Source: a virus
DNA: 64,000 bases
IMG/VR virus record: IMGVR_UViG_3300036715_000227
Coordinates: 1 to 64,000 of that record
Reading direction: 5' to 3' (one strand)
Under the pieces are notes generated by a model. It was not told the origin of the DNA. It did no database searches and saw only the letters and a program-made list of their open reading frames with translations. Of the stretch, positions 35,197 through 44,241 are shown piece after piece. The translations under genes were made by a program, and so were the position numbers. Numbering within the stretch: position 1 is the stretch's first letter; every line of letters starts with the position of its first letter.

Positions 35197-36666
35197 TTAT
35201 CGTTTTGTCATGCCAGCCAAATATCGGATTAGTGCAAGAGGGTCTGCACTTTCGGTTGGTTGTGCATTTGGATCCACTGGTGCATCTTGTGGCACTGCAT
35301 TTGGATCTGGATTCGGAGCAGGTTCGGGCGCTGGCTCAGGTTGTGGATTCTGTTCTGCGGTTGCTAACTCTTCTTCGATGTCGTCTGCAATGTAGCCCAT
35401 ACCGTTACCACGCATCCAATCCAAAATTGTTTGGCGTGTGTCAACTTCTGGACCTTGTGAGTTAGCCAATTCAGTAATCTGGTCAGTTAAACTCTCGTCG
35501 TTGAAAATTTGGGACAATGCCAAATTGGCATCCAGGCCCTCTACACCGGCTTGTAATGATGCAGCCATAATCTCTTTAAGTGCATCAACTTTTTCGTCAT
35601 CAGATTCAAAAGCGTCTTCTGTTACATTAGATGCCCAATCCTCAAACTGTTCGCCCATTGGAGTTGCCATGCTTTCTTGTTGCTTCTTATACGCACGATA
35701 CACATAAGGTAATGCGTCGGTAAACTTTTCGTTATACACTTTCTTTACAAAACGTTCGCGCAATGCATCAACATCGATGTCGTCTTCTACATCTGAATCT
35801 GGTTGATACGACTCCTTGAACTCAGTATAACCCTTGTGACCTGCTAAGTGGTGTAGATGACTCTTTAATTCGCTGTAGCGCGATACTGCTGCATCCGCCA
35901 TTTGTGCTGTTTCCGAATCTTCAAACTGGCGGCGCTTTGCTTCGCGAACAAAATGGCGCATAGAGCCCATCTCTGTTACCATTCCTTCAATACTGCGACC
36001 AATGTCATCAGCTATATCCCCGCCCTGGCTACAGTGCATCGCCATCGCCCTTGCGCCGTGTAAGTTCGTAAACGGTAGGAGGCGACGTTCACCTAAATGA
36101 TTGTCGAGATAGATTGCTTCAATGTTACGTGAACGAGCACCATGACGCTCTTCATCTACCGCTGCACTGTGCTTAACACGGATCTTCACTGGTCCGCATT
36201 CCTGGAAGGACATATTACGTGTCCCGTACATTTTGCTTTCAGTAGCAATAGTAGATGGGCCCGACACATCGTTGCCGGTAAACTTTGCATCAGCCTTAGA
36301 CTGCTGTTGAATATCTCTTAGGTCTAAACCACTCTTGTTAATATCGCGAGCATCAAAGCTTAGGAAGTTTTGTTTTGCAAACTGACGTATACTGCGTAAG
36401 AAAGTAAACCATTCATCTTGCTGTACGTTATCTAAGTTATCAGTAATGTTCTTAGAGAAGTAAACCTTAAGACCGTCACCGTCAATGATACTCATTGTTA
36501 CATTGCCAAAGTTCTCCCCGTCTTTAGCTACATAATCGAAGTTAAAAAAGCGAGCTTTTTCAGGATCGCTTGTACGCTTGGACTTCTCGTCGCCCAGATT
36601 CACGTTCTCAAAGCGAGTACGGATCTTGTCAAATAAATTCTCTGCTACTTTATCAAGCTCGCGCAT
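35197..36666 (-). CDS. phage protein of unknown function, 489 aa
   Basis: Starts MRELDKVAENLFDKIRTRFE. The first ~380 residues look globular (VTMSIIDGDGLKVYFSKNIT; RNIEAIYLDNHLGERRLLPF). A Pro/Glu-rich linker follows (PQPEPAPEPAPNPDPNAVPQ) before a last helix. It lies downstream of the terminase on the same strand and has AAGGAATATT before ATG. Probably a virion or head-assembly protein, judged only from position. Confidence 0.7.
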   Translation of the reverse strand: MRELDKVAENLFDKIRTRFENVNLGDEKSKRTSDPEKARFFNFDYVAKDGENFGNVTMSIIDGDGLKVYFSKNITDNLDNVQQDEWFTFLRSIRQFAKQNFLSFDARDINKSGLDLRDIQQQSKADAKFTGNDVSGPSTIATESKMYGTRNMSFQECGPVKIRVKHSAAVDEERHGARSRNIEAIYLDNHLGERRLLPFTNLHGARAMAMHCSQGGDIADDIGRSIEGMVTEMGSMRHFVREAKRRQFEDSETAQMADAAVSRYSELKSHLHHLAGHKGYTEFKESYQPDSDVEDDIDVDALRERFVKKVYNEKFTDALPYVYRAYKKQQESMATPMGEQFEDWASNVTEDAFESDDEKVDALKEIMAASLQAGVEGLDANLALSQIFNDESLTDQITELANSQGPEVDTRQTILDWMRGNGMGYIADDIEEELATAEQNPQPEPAPEPAPNPDPNAVPQDAPVDPNAQPTESADPLALIRYLAGMTKR

Positions 36667-36682
36667 AATATTCCTTGTTTAC

Positions 36683-36817
36683 TTATTTATTGCTACCGCT
36701 CAAACTGCGAGGAATAACGTGGTGTCTCTCGACATAAACACTGAGCGGTAGTTCCCGGTGGTTAGCTGATTCAATTATTGAATGATACCATTTAGAATAC
36801 TTGTTTGTGATGAACAT
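36683..36817 (-). pseudogene. N-terminal remnant of an HNH homing endonuclease
   Basis: 44-codon frame MFITNKYSKWYHSIIESANH ... ERHHVIPRSLSGSNK then stop. This is the start and HHxIPxSLGG core of phage HNH endonucleases; the rest is missing. A GATAAATAC late-like box lies just before the ATG. Confidence 0.75.
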
Positions 36818-36847
36818 AAAGTATTTATCTAAATGTACGGTATAGGA

Positions 36848-37933
36848 TCAATAATGATTTGACGAAAATACTGCAATCCACGGCAAAGGGTCAATGTAAT
36901 CAGATGCATCGTTCATTCGTTCATCAAGGTCAGCATCAAAGCTTTGCAATGCTTGCATCATACGTATGGCTAATATTAGAGACATAACCAAATCGTCCGT
37001 CTCACCTTCTTTTGCTTCAAATGAATTGCCCTGGGCCACGAATGTTTTAAACTCAGAGATCAGCAACTTAGAGGCAATGTGCAACTTCTTCTGTTCAATC
37101 ATACTCTTTAGCTTTGCACACGCTGCCAACTTGCTCTTGTGCGTTGTATTAAAGCCCTTTCGTGCACGTTTCTGCCCAGGCTTACTTGGTTCAGTTAAAA
37201 ATATGCCTCTAAAGTTTTCTTCACCGACTTGAGCAATAGCCATAAGCGCAGCTTCGCCCAGTGTATTATTTTCTACGCTGTAATAAATCTGGTTCTCTGT
37301 ATTTGTCGTTTCGTACAAGTATTCAATGATGTCTTTCATAATCTGTACTTGTCGTTGAATAGGTGTCTTATTGTGATTCCATTCTCCTATTTGCTTTAAG
37401 CTTGGTAGCTCGATAATCTGAATAGCAGATGGGTCGCCGCCCGTACCTAACGATGGATCTAATGACACTACATAAGTAGAGTGAGCATCTGGCTTCCCGT
37501 ACCAACGCACAGTGCCTTGTCTCGATACCGGATCAATACCAGCCATCTCAATGAGAGTCATCGAATTGATTAGCGTTTCATCATAAATCAAGAACTCGCA
37601 ATTTTTAATGAGAATCCCATTTGCGTAGAATCTATGATTCTTTTCTACTTCCAATAAGTCGTACACTGGTTCTATATCGGCGACAGTCACAGATACAATC
37701 GTTTCTATTCCGTCATTGACGAATATTTTAGATCGTGGCTTTAATGATTCTGCTGCAACAATCTCAAATGTAGGCTTGAAGAATTTATGGTCAGGCGTGC
37801 ATATAATATGTCTTGACTGTGTTTTAAGTAGCAATGTTTGCTTACTTCCCCGGCGCAGTAGTCCAGCAAAAGTTGACCACCCAGTATCTGTCAATACTTG
37901 CAATCCTATATTATTTTTTAATAAATCGTCCAC
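36848..37933 (-). CDS. gp17: terminase large subunit, C-terminal half with split intein C-part
   Basis: Start is taken at GTG 37933, 7 nt after AAGGA; TTG 37939 is possible. The first ~110 residues are the C-part of an intein: block B CTPDHKFF, block F VYDLLEVEKNHRFYANG, block G ILIKN followed by C+1 at 37600-37598. The extein continues EFLIYDETLINSMTLIEMAG and then the nuclease domain with YVVSLDPSLGTGGDPSAI (first catalytic Asp) as in T4 gp17. The reading frame overlaps the upstream gene by ~23 nt in another frame. A protein trans-splice with the upstream product would rebuild a full terminase. Confidence 0.88.
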   Translation of the reverse strand: MDDLLKNNIGLQVLTDTGWSTFAGLLRRGSKQTLLLKTQSRHIICTPDHKFFKPTFEIVAAESLKPRSKIFVNDGIETIVSVTVADIEPVYDLLEVEKNHRFYANGILIKNCEFLIYDETLINSMTLIEMAGIDPVSRQGTVRWYGKPDAHSTYVVSLDPSLGTGGDPSAIQIIELPSLKQIGEWNHNKTPIQRQVQIMKDIIEYLYETTNTENQIYYSVENNTLGEAALMAIAQVGEENFRGIFLTEPSKPGQKRARKGFNTTHKSKLAACAKLKSMIEQKKLHIASKLLISEFKTFVAQGNSFEAKEGETDDLVMSLILAIRMMQALQSFDADLDERMNDASDYIDPLPWIAVFSSNHY

Positions 37934-39473
37934 GAACAAATCCTTCTTCTTGTGTATTTTCTTTAAACTGCTTATTCACTACGCCGTTATTGTACCAAAC
38001 TAATCCGAGCTTACCAACCTGGTCTTTTTTCAATCTACCTTTATTAAATCCAATCGGGCACTCACTAGCGTATGTTTCAATTTGACTATCATTAAACCAA
38101 CTCAACAAAATTTCTAATTCTCCTATTGTTACCTCGCGTATTTCTCCACTGGGCCACTTTAGTGTCACTATCGAATTTGCGCCCACACAACCGTGTTCGC
38201 GGCGGAAGCGTTCTTCACCGATACGCCCAATTTCCTCTGCCTTCCACACTTCGTCGCGATCAGGATGTTCGTCCCAGCTTGAGCGATATGCGCGGAATCC
38301 ATTAGTGCCCAATGGGGTAACATTTCCAAACTCATCAAACGTCTTATTAGCTTGTTTCCATATTGTCGCAAACTGGTCTTCGTCTGAGTTAGGAGTGGAA
38401 GTAATAATAGCTTTACCACCAGTAGACAATGTAGGCGATATGGAAGTCCAAAATTCTTTAGCAATGCTTGGTCTAACGAACGCAAACTCGTCACAGTTAT
38501 GAGTTACTATGTTTCCGTTGACATAAAACTTGTGTGATATATGATCTACTTCGATAAGGTCATACACTGCACACGCACCTGATTCCCTTATAGTTTCTAT
38601 CTCTACAGGTCCATCACTGGTATCAATAAAATCACCCACCTTCAGATCTTCTACAGATATTTTTTCGTTACGCACGAAGAAAAAGTGCCTATGAGTAGCT
38701 TTAACTGATTGTCCGTTAACCAACTTTAATTCATATGTTTGTTTATTTTCTGCTTTAGTAACACCACGGAATCCGCGCCAGCCGCTCGGAGTGTCAATCA
38801 AATAGTTATTGTTTTCAACATAAGCGTCTACAATTTGATCAGGGTTACGAAGATTCCAGTATAGTTCTTCTAAGATTACTGTCGATTCCTCGCCTGTTTT
38901 TTTGTTCTGCAGTCTTACTGTAGATTCACCGTGTAGGCAATATAGGAGCGAGATAGACATACCCCGTCCTGTTGTTTCCGTGGTCGTTTGGGATACAATG
39001 CGAGAGCCATTTTCAAAGTCTATCGAGCCTTTGTTGTACGATGTAGCGCCTGCTCTAATGTGGTCCGGACATAGCTCGTATGCATAGCGAACACGCTGCA
39101 TAATTTCTTGGGCACCTGTGTACTTGTGAGCCGCAATCAAAATCGTACTATCTGGCACAAACATTGCGTACCATAATAAATACCCGGCCGCACTGGTAGA
39201 TTTGCCAGTCTGGCGTGGCATTAGACTGATTGAGAAACGGTAACTGTTGTACGTATCGATTAGCTTCTTCTGATAGTCATATGGATGGTACAGCATCTTA
39301 CCCTTTGTCGGGTGTTGGATATAAAAGAAGTTATCCATAAAGTATTGTGGCCCTGTTACAGGATCGGAACACAAGGCGAACTCTTGAATCTGCTGAGGAG
39401 TCCATAGTACGGATTTGTACGGTGTTTTAACAATAGCTTGTGGGTCTATTGGTTTTTTGGGTATATTGCTCAT
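37911..39473 (-). CDS. gp17: terminase large subunit, N-terminal half with one cis intein and a split intein N-part
   Basis: 520 residues. Extein 1 (1-178) has Walker A SLMPRQTGKS. A 148-residue mini-intein (179-326; DNA 38496-38939) starts CLHGESTV and ends YVNGNIVTHN before C327, exactly in front of the Walker B DEFAFV. Extein 2 (327-428) ends RFRREHG. From C429 (DNA 38189) a second intein begins (CVGANSIVTLKWPSG, block A); it has no block B and ends after ~92 residues in LVWYNNGVVNKQFKENTQ and EEGFVRGRFIKK, a homing-endonuclease-type DNA-binding motif. A late box lies 5 nt before the ATG and no ribosome site is seen. Confidence 0.9.
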   Translation of the reverse strand: MSNIPKKPIDPQAIVKTPYKSVLWTPQQIQEFALCSDPVTGPQYFMDNFFYIQHPTKGKMLYHPYDYQKKLIDTYNSYRFSISLMPRQTGKSTSAAGYLLWYAMFVPDSTILIAAHKYTGAQEIMQRVRYAYELCPDHIRAGATSYNKGSIDFENGSRIVSQTTTETTGRGMSISLLYCLHGESTVRLQNKKTGEESTVILEELYWNLRNPDQIVDAYVENNNYLIDTPSGWRGFRGVTKAENKQTYELKLVNGQSVKATHRHFFFVRNEKISVEDLKVGDFIDTSDGPVEIETIRESGACAVYDLIEVDHISHKFYVNGNIVTHNCDEFAFVRPSIAKEFWTSISPTLSTGGKAIITSTPNSDEDQFATIWKQANKTFDEFGNVTPLGTNGFRAYRSSWDEHPDRDEVWKAEEIGRIGEERFRREHGCVGANSIVTLKWPSGEIREVTIGELEILLSWFNDSQIETYASECPIGFNKGRLKKDQVGKLGLVWYNNGVVNKQFKENTQEEGFVRGRFIKK

Positions 39474-39477
39474 AACT

Positions 39478-39485
39478 GTATTTAA
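39478..39485 (-). promoter_or_regulatory. T4-type late promoter, possibly leaderless
   Basis: Minus strand TTAAATAC, 4-5 nt before the terminase ATG at 39473. Confidence 0.6.
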
Positions 39486-39560
39486 CAGTTTTGAAAAATG
39501 GTTGACTCAATAATCAGTTTAATGTACAATACACAATGTAAACCTTAGAGTACATCGAAA

Positions 39561-40100
39561 ATGGAACAAACTTTAATTCTGAACCGGGACTTTAACCCAA
39601 TCTCAATCTTACCTTTGAGCGTAATCGACTGGCAGCACGCCATCAAGTTATTCTTCTTGGATCGTGTTGAAATTTTGGAAACATATCCAGGGCGAGTCAT
39701 TCGCAGTGAAAAGCTTGAAATTGAAATTCCGTCCGTTGTAATGACTAAGGAATACTTCAATTTCAAGAAGAGTGTAAAGTTCTCCAAGCACAACCTGTTC
39801 TTGCGTGACCTGTACACTTGCCAATACTGCGGTGAAATGTTCCGTGAAGCTGACTTGACGAATGACCACGTTATTCCTCGGGTTGCTGGCGGCAAGACAA
39901 CTTGGGAAAACTGCACAACGGCTTGCAAGGTTTGTAACTCCAAGAAGGGACACAAGCTGCAAAAGCCAATGCGTATGCCATTCAAGCCAGACTACTACAG
40001 CCTGGTCAAGCAATGGAAGCAACGTGCACAACCGTTCCAAGTTTCACACGAAAGCTGGAACCGTTACTTGGGCTTAACTGCTAAGGTAGCGAACGGTTAA
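39561..40100 (+). CDS. HNH endonuclease
   Basis: 179 residues on the plus strand. Zinc-containing HNH core: YTCQYCGEMF, LTNDHVIPRVAGGKTTWENC, TTACKVCNSKKG. This is the bacterial McrA/HNH family type common near phage terminase genes, where it assists packaging in some phages, rather than the free-standing mobile type seen elsewhere in the window. N-terminal ~65 residues (MEQTLILNRDFNPISILPLS) are typical of that family. Divergent from the terminase and convergent (4-nt overlap) with the next minus gene. Confidence 0.9.
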   Translation: MEQTLILNRDFNPISILPLSVIDWQHAIKLFFLDRVEILETYPGRVIRSEKLEIEIPSVVMTKEYFNFKKSVKFSKHNLFLRDLYTCQYCGEMFREADLTNDHVIPRVAGGKTTWENCTTACKVCNSKKGHKLQKPMRMPFKPDYYSLVKQWKQRAQPFQVSHESWNRYLGLTAKVANG

Positions 40101-40870
40101 CGGAACGTATTGAGAGATGGGTTGTACTGTTTAATCAGTTCCATCTCTCTTGCGTGAGCAGGTCTCTTACCACGCACAACTTCAAGTAGCCCGTAAGTGA
40201 AAGCTTCCGGGCCATACTCACGAATGGACTTGCATAGTCCCCAATCCTTTTCCTCTACCCTTGCTCGCTGTGCATGTTTTTGCATACGCACCCACAGAGC
40301 TTTTTTCAAGTTAGGACGACCAGCGGTGATGCCTATGTATTGCTCACCTGTGATTATGTTTGTTATGACGTATATTCCATGATTGCAATCATTTCTTTTC
40401 TTACGCTTCTTGATTGCCGCGACCAGGTCAGGATCAACTGCTTCATTTGTTGAGCCACCTGCGTCAGTGGGATCTGTTGGTTTGGACATTAGTGTATTGC
40501 GAATCTCGTCCATTCCCAGCTTTTCATTCTTCTCAAAATCATCTGCTGTTAGGTTGTCCTTTTGGGAGAACCATAAACGGAACCATTCGTCAGTTCCGGG
40601 AACTAAGTTCTTTTCTTTTTCAATTTTGCGTTTGTCGAGGTTGCCGCCTGTAGTGCCCATTGGTGACTTAATGCCCCACGGATTGTCTCCTGCGGGTGCC
40701 ATTGGGTTTTGCTGCGATGAATTTTGCAGACCCATTTGCGAGTTAACATCTTCGCCTAACTGTGGTAAGCCGGCAAGTCGGCGCAAGTCTGCTAAGTCGC
40801 GTGGGTTCATAAACGCATCTGGATCTAGCGTCTCGCCAGGAGATACAAAATCAGCAGAGGTTAAACGCAT
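40097..40870 (-). CDS. phage protein fused to a GIY-YIG nuclease domain
   Basis: 257 residues. The first ~160 residues (PRDLADLRRLAGLPQLGEDV; NPWGIKSPMGTTGGN; TDEWFRLWFSQKDNLTADDF) look like a phage structural or scaffold protein. The last ~95 are a GIY-YIG domain: HGIYVITNIITGEQYIGITA, with Arg in KALWVRMQKHAQRA and Glu in HAREMELIKQYNPSL. There is no NUMOD or DNA-binding tail. Either a mobile nuclease has been captured as a C-terminal fusion, or the nuclease now has a virion role. ATG overlaps the stop of the upstream gene. Confidence 0.75.
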   Translation of the reverse strand: MRLTSADFVSPGETLDPDAFMNPRDLADLRRLAGLPQLGEDVNSQMGLQNSSQQNPMAPAGDNPWGIKSPMGTTGGNLDKRKIEKEKNLVPGTDEWFRLWFSQKDNLTADDFEKNEKLGMDEIRNTLMSKPTDPTDAGGSTNEAVDPDLVAAIKKRKKRNDCNHGIYVITNIITGEQYIGITAGRPNLKKALWVRMQKHAQRARVEEKDWGLCKSIREYGPEAFTYGLLEVVRGKRPAHAREMELIKQYNPSLNTFR

Positions 40871-41253
40871 TAGACACCGTACTTGTTTTTCTTGCGAGGA
40901 GCGACGATACTCTGTTTATTAGTGCCGTCCATCTCTCTGGATTTGCGGTCAGATGCAGTAGTTTGATACTCTGAGTCAATAGTCGCAAAGGCTGCATCCA
41001 TCATGTTATGCTCTTCGTCTGTGTAAGGGCGGGCAACGTTATACTTCTCTACCCACGATGCTTGATCCATGTCCACTGCTTTTTTAGACTTACCGTCTGC
41101 CATTGCAGTAGCCATCATAATACGGTGCAAGTGATATGTACGATCATACCCACCTACGTCACGGAAGCGCACCTCCCCTTTACTAGCTGTTGCTGGTACT
41201 AGTGGCTGGGTGCCTTCGCGACCTTCGGAAACGATAATCTCGTTAATTTTCAT
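40870..41253 (-). CDS. hypothetical protein, 127 aa
   Basis: Starts MKINEIIVSEGREGTQPLVP. Helical, charged, ending SIVAPRKKNKYGV. The motif FRDVGGYDRTYHLHRIMMAT may be a packing interface. It lies one base from the AT-hook protein gene and overlaps the next one, so it belongs to the same late operon. Probably a virion or assembly component. Confidence 0.65.
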   Translation of the reverse strand: MKINEIIVSEGREGTQPLVPATASKGEVRFRDVGGYDRTYHLHRIMMATAMADGKSKKAVDMDQASWVEKYNVARPYTDEEHNMMDAAFATIDSEYQTTASDRKSREMDGTNKQSIVAPRKKNKYGV

Positions 41254-41254
41254 A

Positions 41255-43618
41255 TTACTTCTTAATCTTCATTGCTTGATATTCAGCCATCAAGTCGCGG
41301 CCCATGGACTGCACTGGATCAGCTGATTCTTTGGCTACATTACGGTCCACAGAACGGTTAAATGTTTCAGCATCCTTTGCAGCATTTGGCAAATTGTTTG
41401 CGTTTGTAAAACGAGCTTGTGCTGCGTGACCGCGCATTAATCCGCCTTTGTTTGGACCGCCTGCGATCTTGCCGATTGCCTTCATAACACCAGTACCACG
41501 ACGATCAGCTTTCATGTCATCCGGTTCGTGTGCACGTTGGTCATTTGCTTTCTTAGCATACGAGCCCAATGTGTTCTTGCTTAGTTCATTAACTTGCTCG
41601 TCACCAGCCATTGGGTTGTTCCCGGGCTGGCGCATTGGGAAGTTTTGTCTCTTCTGGCGATTCATATCGTCACCAGCAGAAGTAATCTTCTCTACGCTTT
41701 GATATTGCGGAGCAGGTTCGTTCTCGTATTCTTCTTCCATTTCCTCTGCACCGCTATCGCCCATGTTCTCGTCGCCTTGTGCAGCGATGATAACTTCTTG
41801 TTCTGCTGCTGCATCGCTACCGCCCATGCCAGCGTTCTTCAACATGTCAAGTAATGCAACCGCCGCTTCGCCGTCTGCTGTTACTGTAATGCTCTTTGTG
41901 CCATCGCTGCTTTGGTTAGTGGAGATGTTCATCTTGGAATCATCTTCACATTCTTCTGCACTCATGTCGCCACCGATAACGGAAACAGACTCGGTAGTGA
42001 TGCCAGCTAAACGAGCTAGATCATCTAAATCTTTGGTACCGTTGTTACGTGCTAGATTCACAGGATCAGAGATGCTGTCTGCACGTGGTGCACGTACTTG
42101 GTCTAAGCTTAAAGGCGCTTGGCCCGCTGCTTTGCGCTGTACTGCTGGCACTGTTAATGGATCAACTGCTTCGTCCATTGCTGGGTGCTCTTGGTCAAAA
42201 CGTTGGCATACCCATTCGTATGGATCACCAGTACGTGCTTTAGCAACACCGTATGGCATTTCGCCTGCGTTCAAATAGTAATCAAACAATGCTTCGTATA
42301 AGTCGTTGTCCATATCGCCGCCAGCTTGGAACTGCTTTACTTCGTGCTTGAAACGATTCAAGATATGCTCGAAAGCGTCTTGTCCGCCAGCAGCTTCAGT
42401 TAAGTAGCCTTTGAAGTTAGTTGGGCGAGCGCCCTCGCTAACTGCCGCTTTACGGTTGATCTTGCTGTCACCCATGTTACGCTTGCCGCCAGTGCTTTGG
42501 TTGTACCAATCAGCTGGGCCAGTTGCTGCAGGGCCAGAAGGGCGCACTGCGCCAGGTGGCTTGCTGGATGGTGGCTTGATAGGCGCAGGACCTTGGCGCA
42601 CTGTTGTGAAACGCGGGGTGCCATCTTTGTTCTTCATGTTACGTGCCATGTTAGCAAAATCATCACCTAGCCCTTCTTGCTTAACTGCTGCTACACGGCC
42701 CTTTTCTGTTCCTACATCAGCAATCTTGTGCTTAACACCTGGCTTGCCTGGTAGTTTAGTAGGTGCTGGTCCAAATAAGAAACGATGCAAGCCCAATGTG
42801 CCCTGTGGTGCACTGTTTTCTTCTCCGGCCGCTGGCTGTGCACGTGGACGACCGCGACCACGTGGTGCATTAGGGTCAATACCCTTGGCTGCTAATTCTG
42901 CTGCTTTTTGTGCACGTAGCAATGCTGGTAATCCTTTTGGACGACCGCGACCACGAGCCACTTGACCTGCTGGTAATGCTGAAGGGACATCATCATCATA
43001 CTTGTTACCGTAGCCGCCTTTGCCTGCCTTGTGAACACGACCTGTATCTGTATCTAATGTCTCTGGACCTTCGTCAGGACGGTCATACCATTGGATATCA
43101 TCGCCAGCGCCTTCATCTAAATCACCGTCATCCCATTCGCTAGGAGTAGTGTCTGGGTCGCGCTTTGTTTCTTTAACTGGCTTCTTCTCATCCTTCTTAC
43201 CGGACATGCTCTTACGCATATCAGCTTTAGACTTGACATACTTCTTCTTGAAGTCAGCGTCGGATACTTCTTTAGCCTTCAACTCATAGTCAAGGTCAGA
43301 CATCTTGCCTTCTTTAACTTTTTTGTCCGACTTAAACTTCTCAGTAGTTTTTTTATCTTTATCTGCTTGCTTGACTGCTTTATCTTTGGCTGCGTCTTGC
43401 TTTCTGTAGTGGTCAAAGTCGATTTTACTTTTTTCGCTCTTGTGCTTTGCGAATGCTTCGCTCAATTTCTTTTCAACGCCTTTAACACCGCCCATAATGC
43501 TACCCTTAGCTTCGACGCTCTCGTAGATTTTTTGTGCTTGCTGCTTAGGAGTTTCAACTTCGGCTGGTTTAGTAGCGTTGTTGAATGCTGCTAAGATGTT
43601 ATATAGATTGTTGGACAT
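41255..43618 (-). CDS. large disordered virion-type protein with AT-hooks
   Basis: 787 residues, mostly low complexity. The N-terminal region (MSNNLYNILAAFNNATKPAE) is followed by a Lys/Asp/Glu-rich coiled stretch (~40-150), then two AT-hook motifs, ARGRGRPKG and PRGRGRPRA (~225-265), which bind the minor groove of A/T-rich DNA. The C-terminal part has acidic runs (EEMEEEYENEPAPQYQ) and a short helical end. Located in the late head/tail operon; it may bind packaged DNA inside the capsid, by inference only. Confidence 0.72.
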   Translation of the reverse strand: MSNNLYNILAAFNNATKPAEVETPKQQAQKIYESVEAKGSIMGGVKGVEKKLSEAFAKHKSEKSKIDFDHYRKQDAAKDKAVKQADKDKKTTEKFKSDKKVKEGKMSDLDYELKAKEVSDADFKKKYVKSKADMRKSMSGKKDEKKPVKETKRDPDTTPSEWDDGDLDEGAGDDIQWYDRPDEGPETLDTDTGRVHKAGKGGYGNKYDDDVPSALPAGQVARGRGRPKGLPALLRAQKAAELAAKGIDPNAPRGRGRPRAQPAAGEENSAPQGTLGLHRFLFGPAPTKLPGKPGVKHKIADVGTEKGRVAAVKQEGLGDDFANMARNMKNKDGTPRFTTVRQGPAPIKPPSSKPPGAVRPSGPAATGPADWYNQSTGGKRNMGDSKINRKAAVSEGARPTNFKGYLTEAAGGQDAFEHILNRFKHEVKQFQAGGDMDNDLYEALFDYYLNAGEMPYGVAKARTGDPYEWVCQRFDQEHPAMDEAVDPLTVPAVQRKAAGQAPLSLDQVRAPRADSISDPVNLARNNGTKDLDDLARLAGITTESVSVIGGDMSAEECEDDSKMNISTNQSSDGTKSITVTADGEAAVALLDMLKNAGMGGSDAAAEQEVIIAAQGDENMGDSGAEEMEEEYENEPAPQYQSVEKITSAGDDMNRQKRQNFPMRQPGNNPMAGDEQVNELSKNTLGSYAKKANDQRAHEPDDMKADRRGTGVMKAIGKIAGGPNKGGLMRGHAAQARFTNANNLPNAAKDAETFNRSVDRNVAKESADPVQSMGRDLMAEYQAMKIKK

Positions 43619-44205
43619 TATTTTGCTGCCTTTTTAACTGGGGAAGGGATTTTGTTTTGTGTTGAGCCAACTGGGCTCTTTGTGTCAGCTGGTGTTGCTG
43701 CTTTTTGTGCGGCTGGACGAGTTTCGATACCAGGGGCTTTGCCCTTAGTTAATTCTTTTAACATGCTGTCAGTACGTGCTTGGCCAACTGCTTCTTGTCC
43801 GCCTGCTTCGGATTTTAATTCTGGGTCAGTTAAACGTGCGCCTTTAACATCTTTGCCAAGTGCTTCTGCACGTTCGTTAAGGTCATCTTCGTCCTTTGTG
43901 TATACGCATACGCACTCAGGGTTAACACCAGCACGTTCACGGATCATTTGGCGAAGCAAGTTAGTTGTCGTTGGATACTTAACAGTAACTTCAAATACCC
44001 AAGCTTCGCATGGGCCCATCTTAGGGAAGTCACGGTGTTCTTGAATTGGGATGCTACGTGCTGTAGAGATTGTGTCTACTTCGTACACGTCAAGAGCATT
44101 CTTGATACGCTCCATCACTGCGCCTTTTGGGTTTACACCCGCAATCTTAACACGATATTCATATGTCTTGTTAAGCTGAAAAATATATTCTTGGAGATTT
44201 TGCAT
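43618..44205 (-). CDS. hypothetical protein, 195 aa
   Basis: Starts MQNLQEYIFQLNKTYEYRVK, which looks like a short beta domain (EYRVKIAGVNPKGAVMERIK, WVFEVTVKYPTTTNLLRQMI). The last ~60 residues are Ala/Lys/Pro-rich and probably disordered. Overlaps the 787-aa gene by one base (ATGA-like coupling). A virion-associated role is likely from the neighbourhood. Confidence 0.65.
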   Translation of the reverse strand: MQNLQEYIFQLNKTYEYRVKIAGVNPKGAVMERIKNALDVYEVDTISTARSIPIQEHRDFPKMGPCEAWVFEVTVKYPTTTNLLRQMIRERAGVNPECVCVYTKDEDDLNERAEALGKDVKGARLTDPELKSEAGGQEAVGQARTDSMLKELTKGKAPGIETRPAAQKAATPADTKSPVGSTQNKIPSPVKKAAK

Positions 44206-44241
44206 ATTGGGTTCCTATTACATATTTAGTAATAAATCATC

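Noticed and set aside
42411-42965. 184-aa plus-strand frame
   Set aside because: Antisense to the AT-hook protein gene; no independent support.
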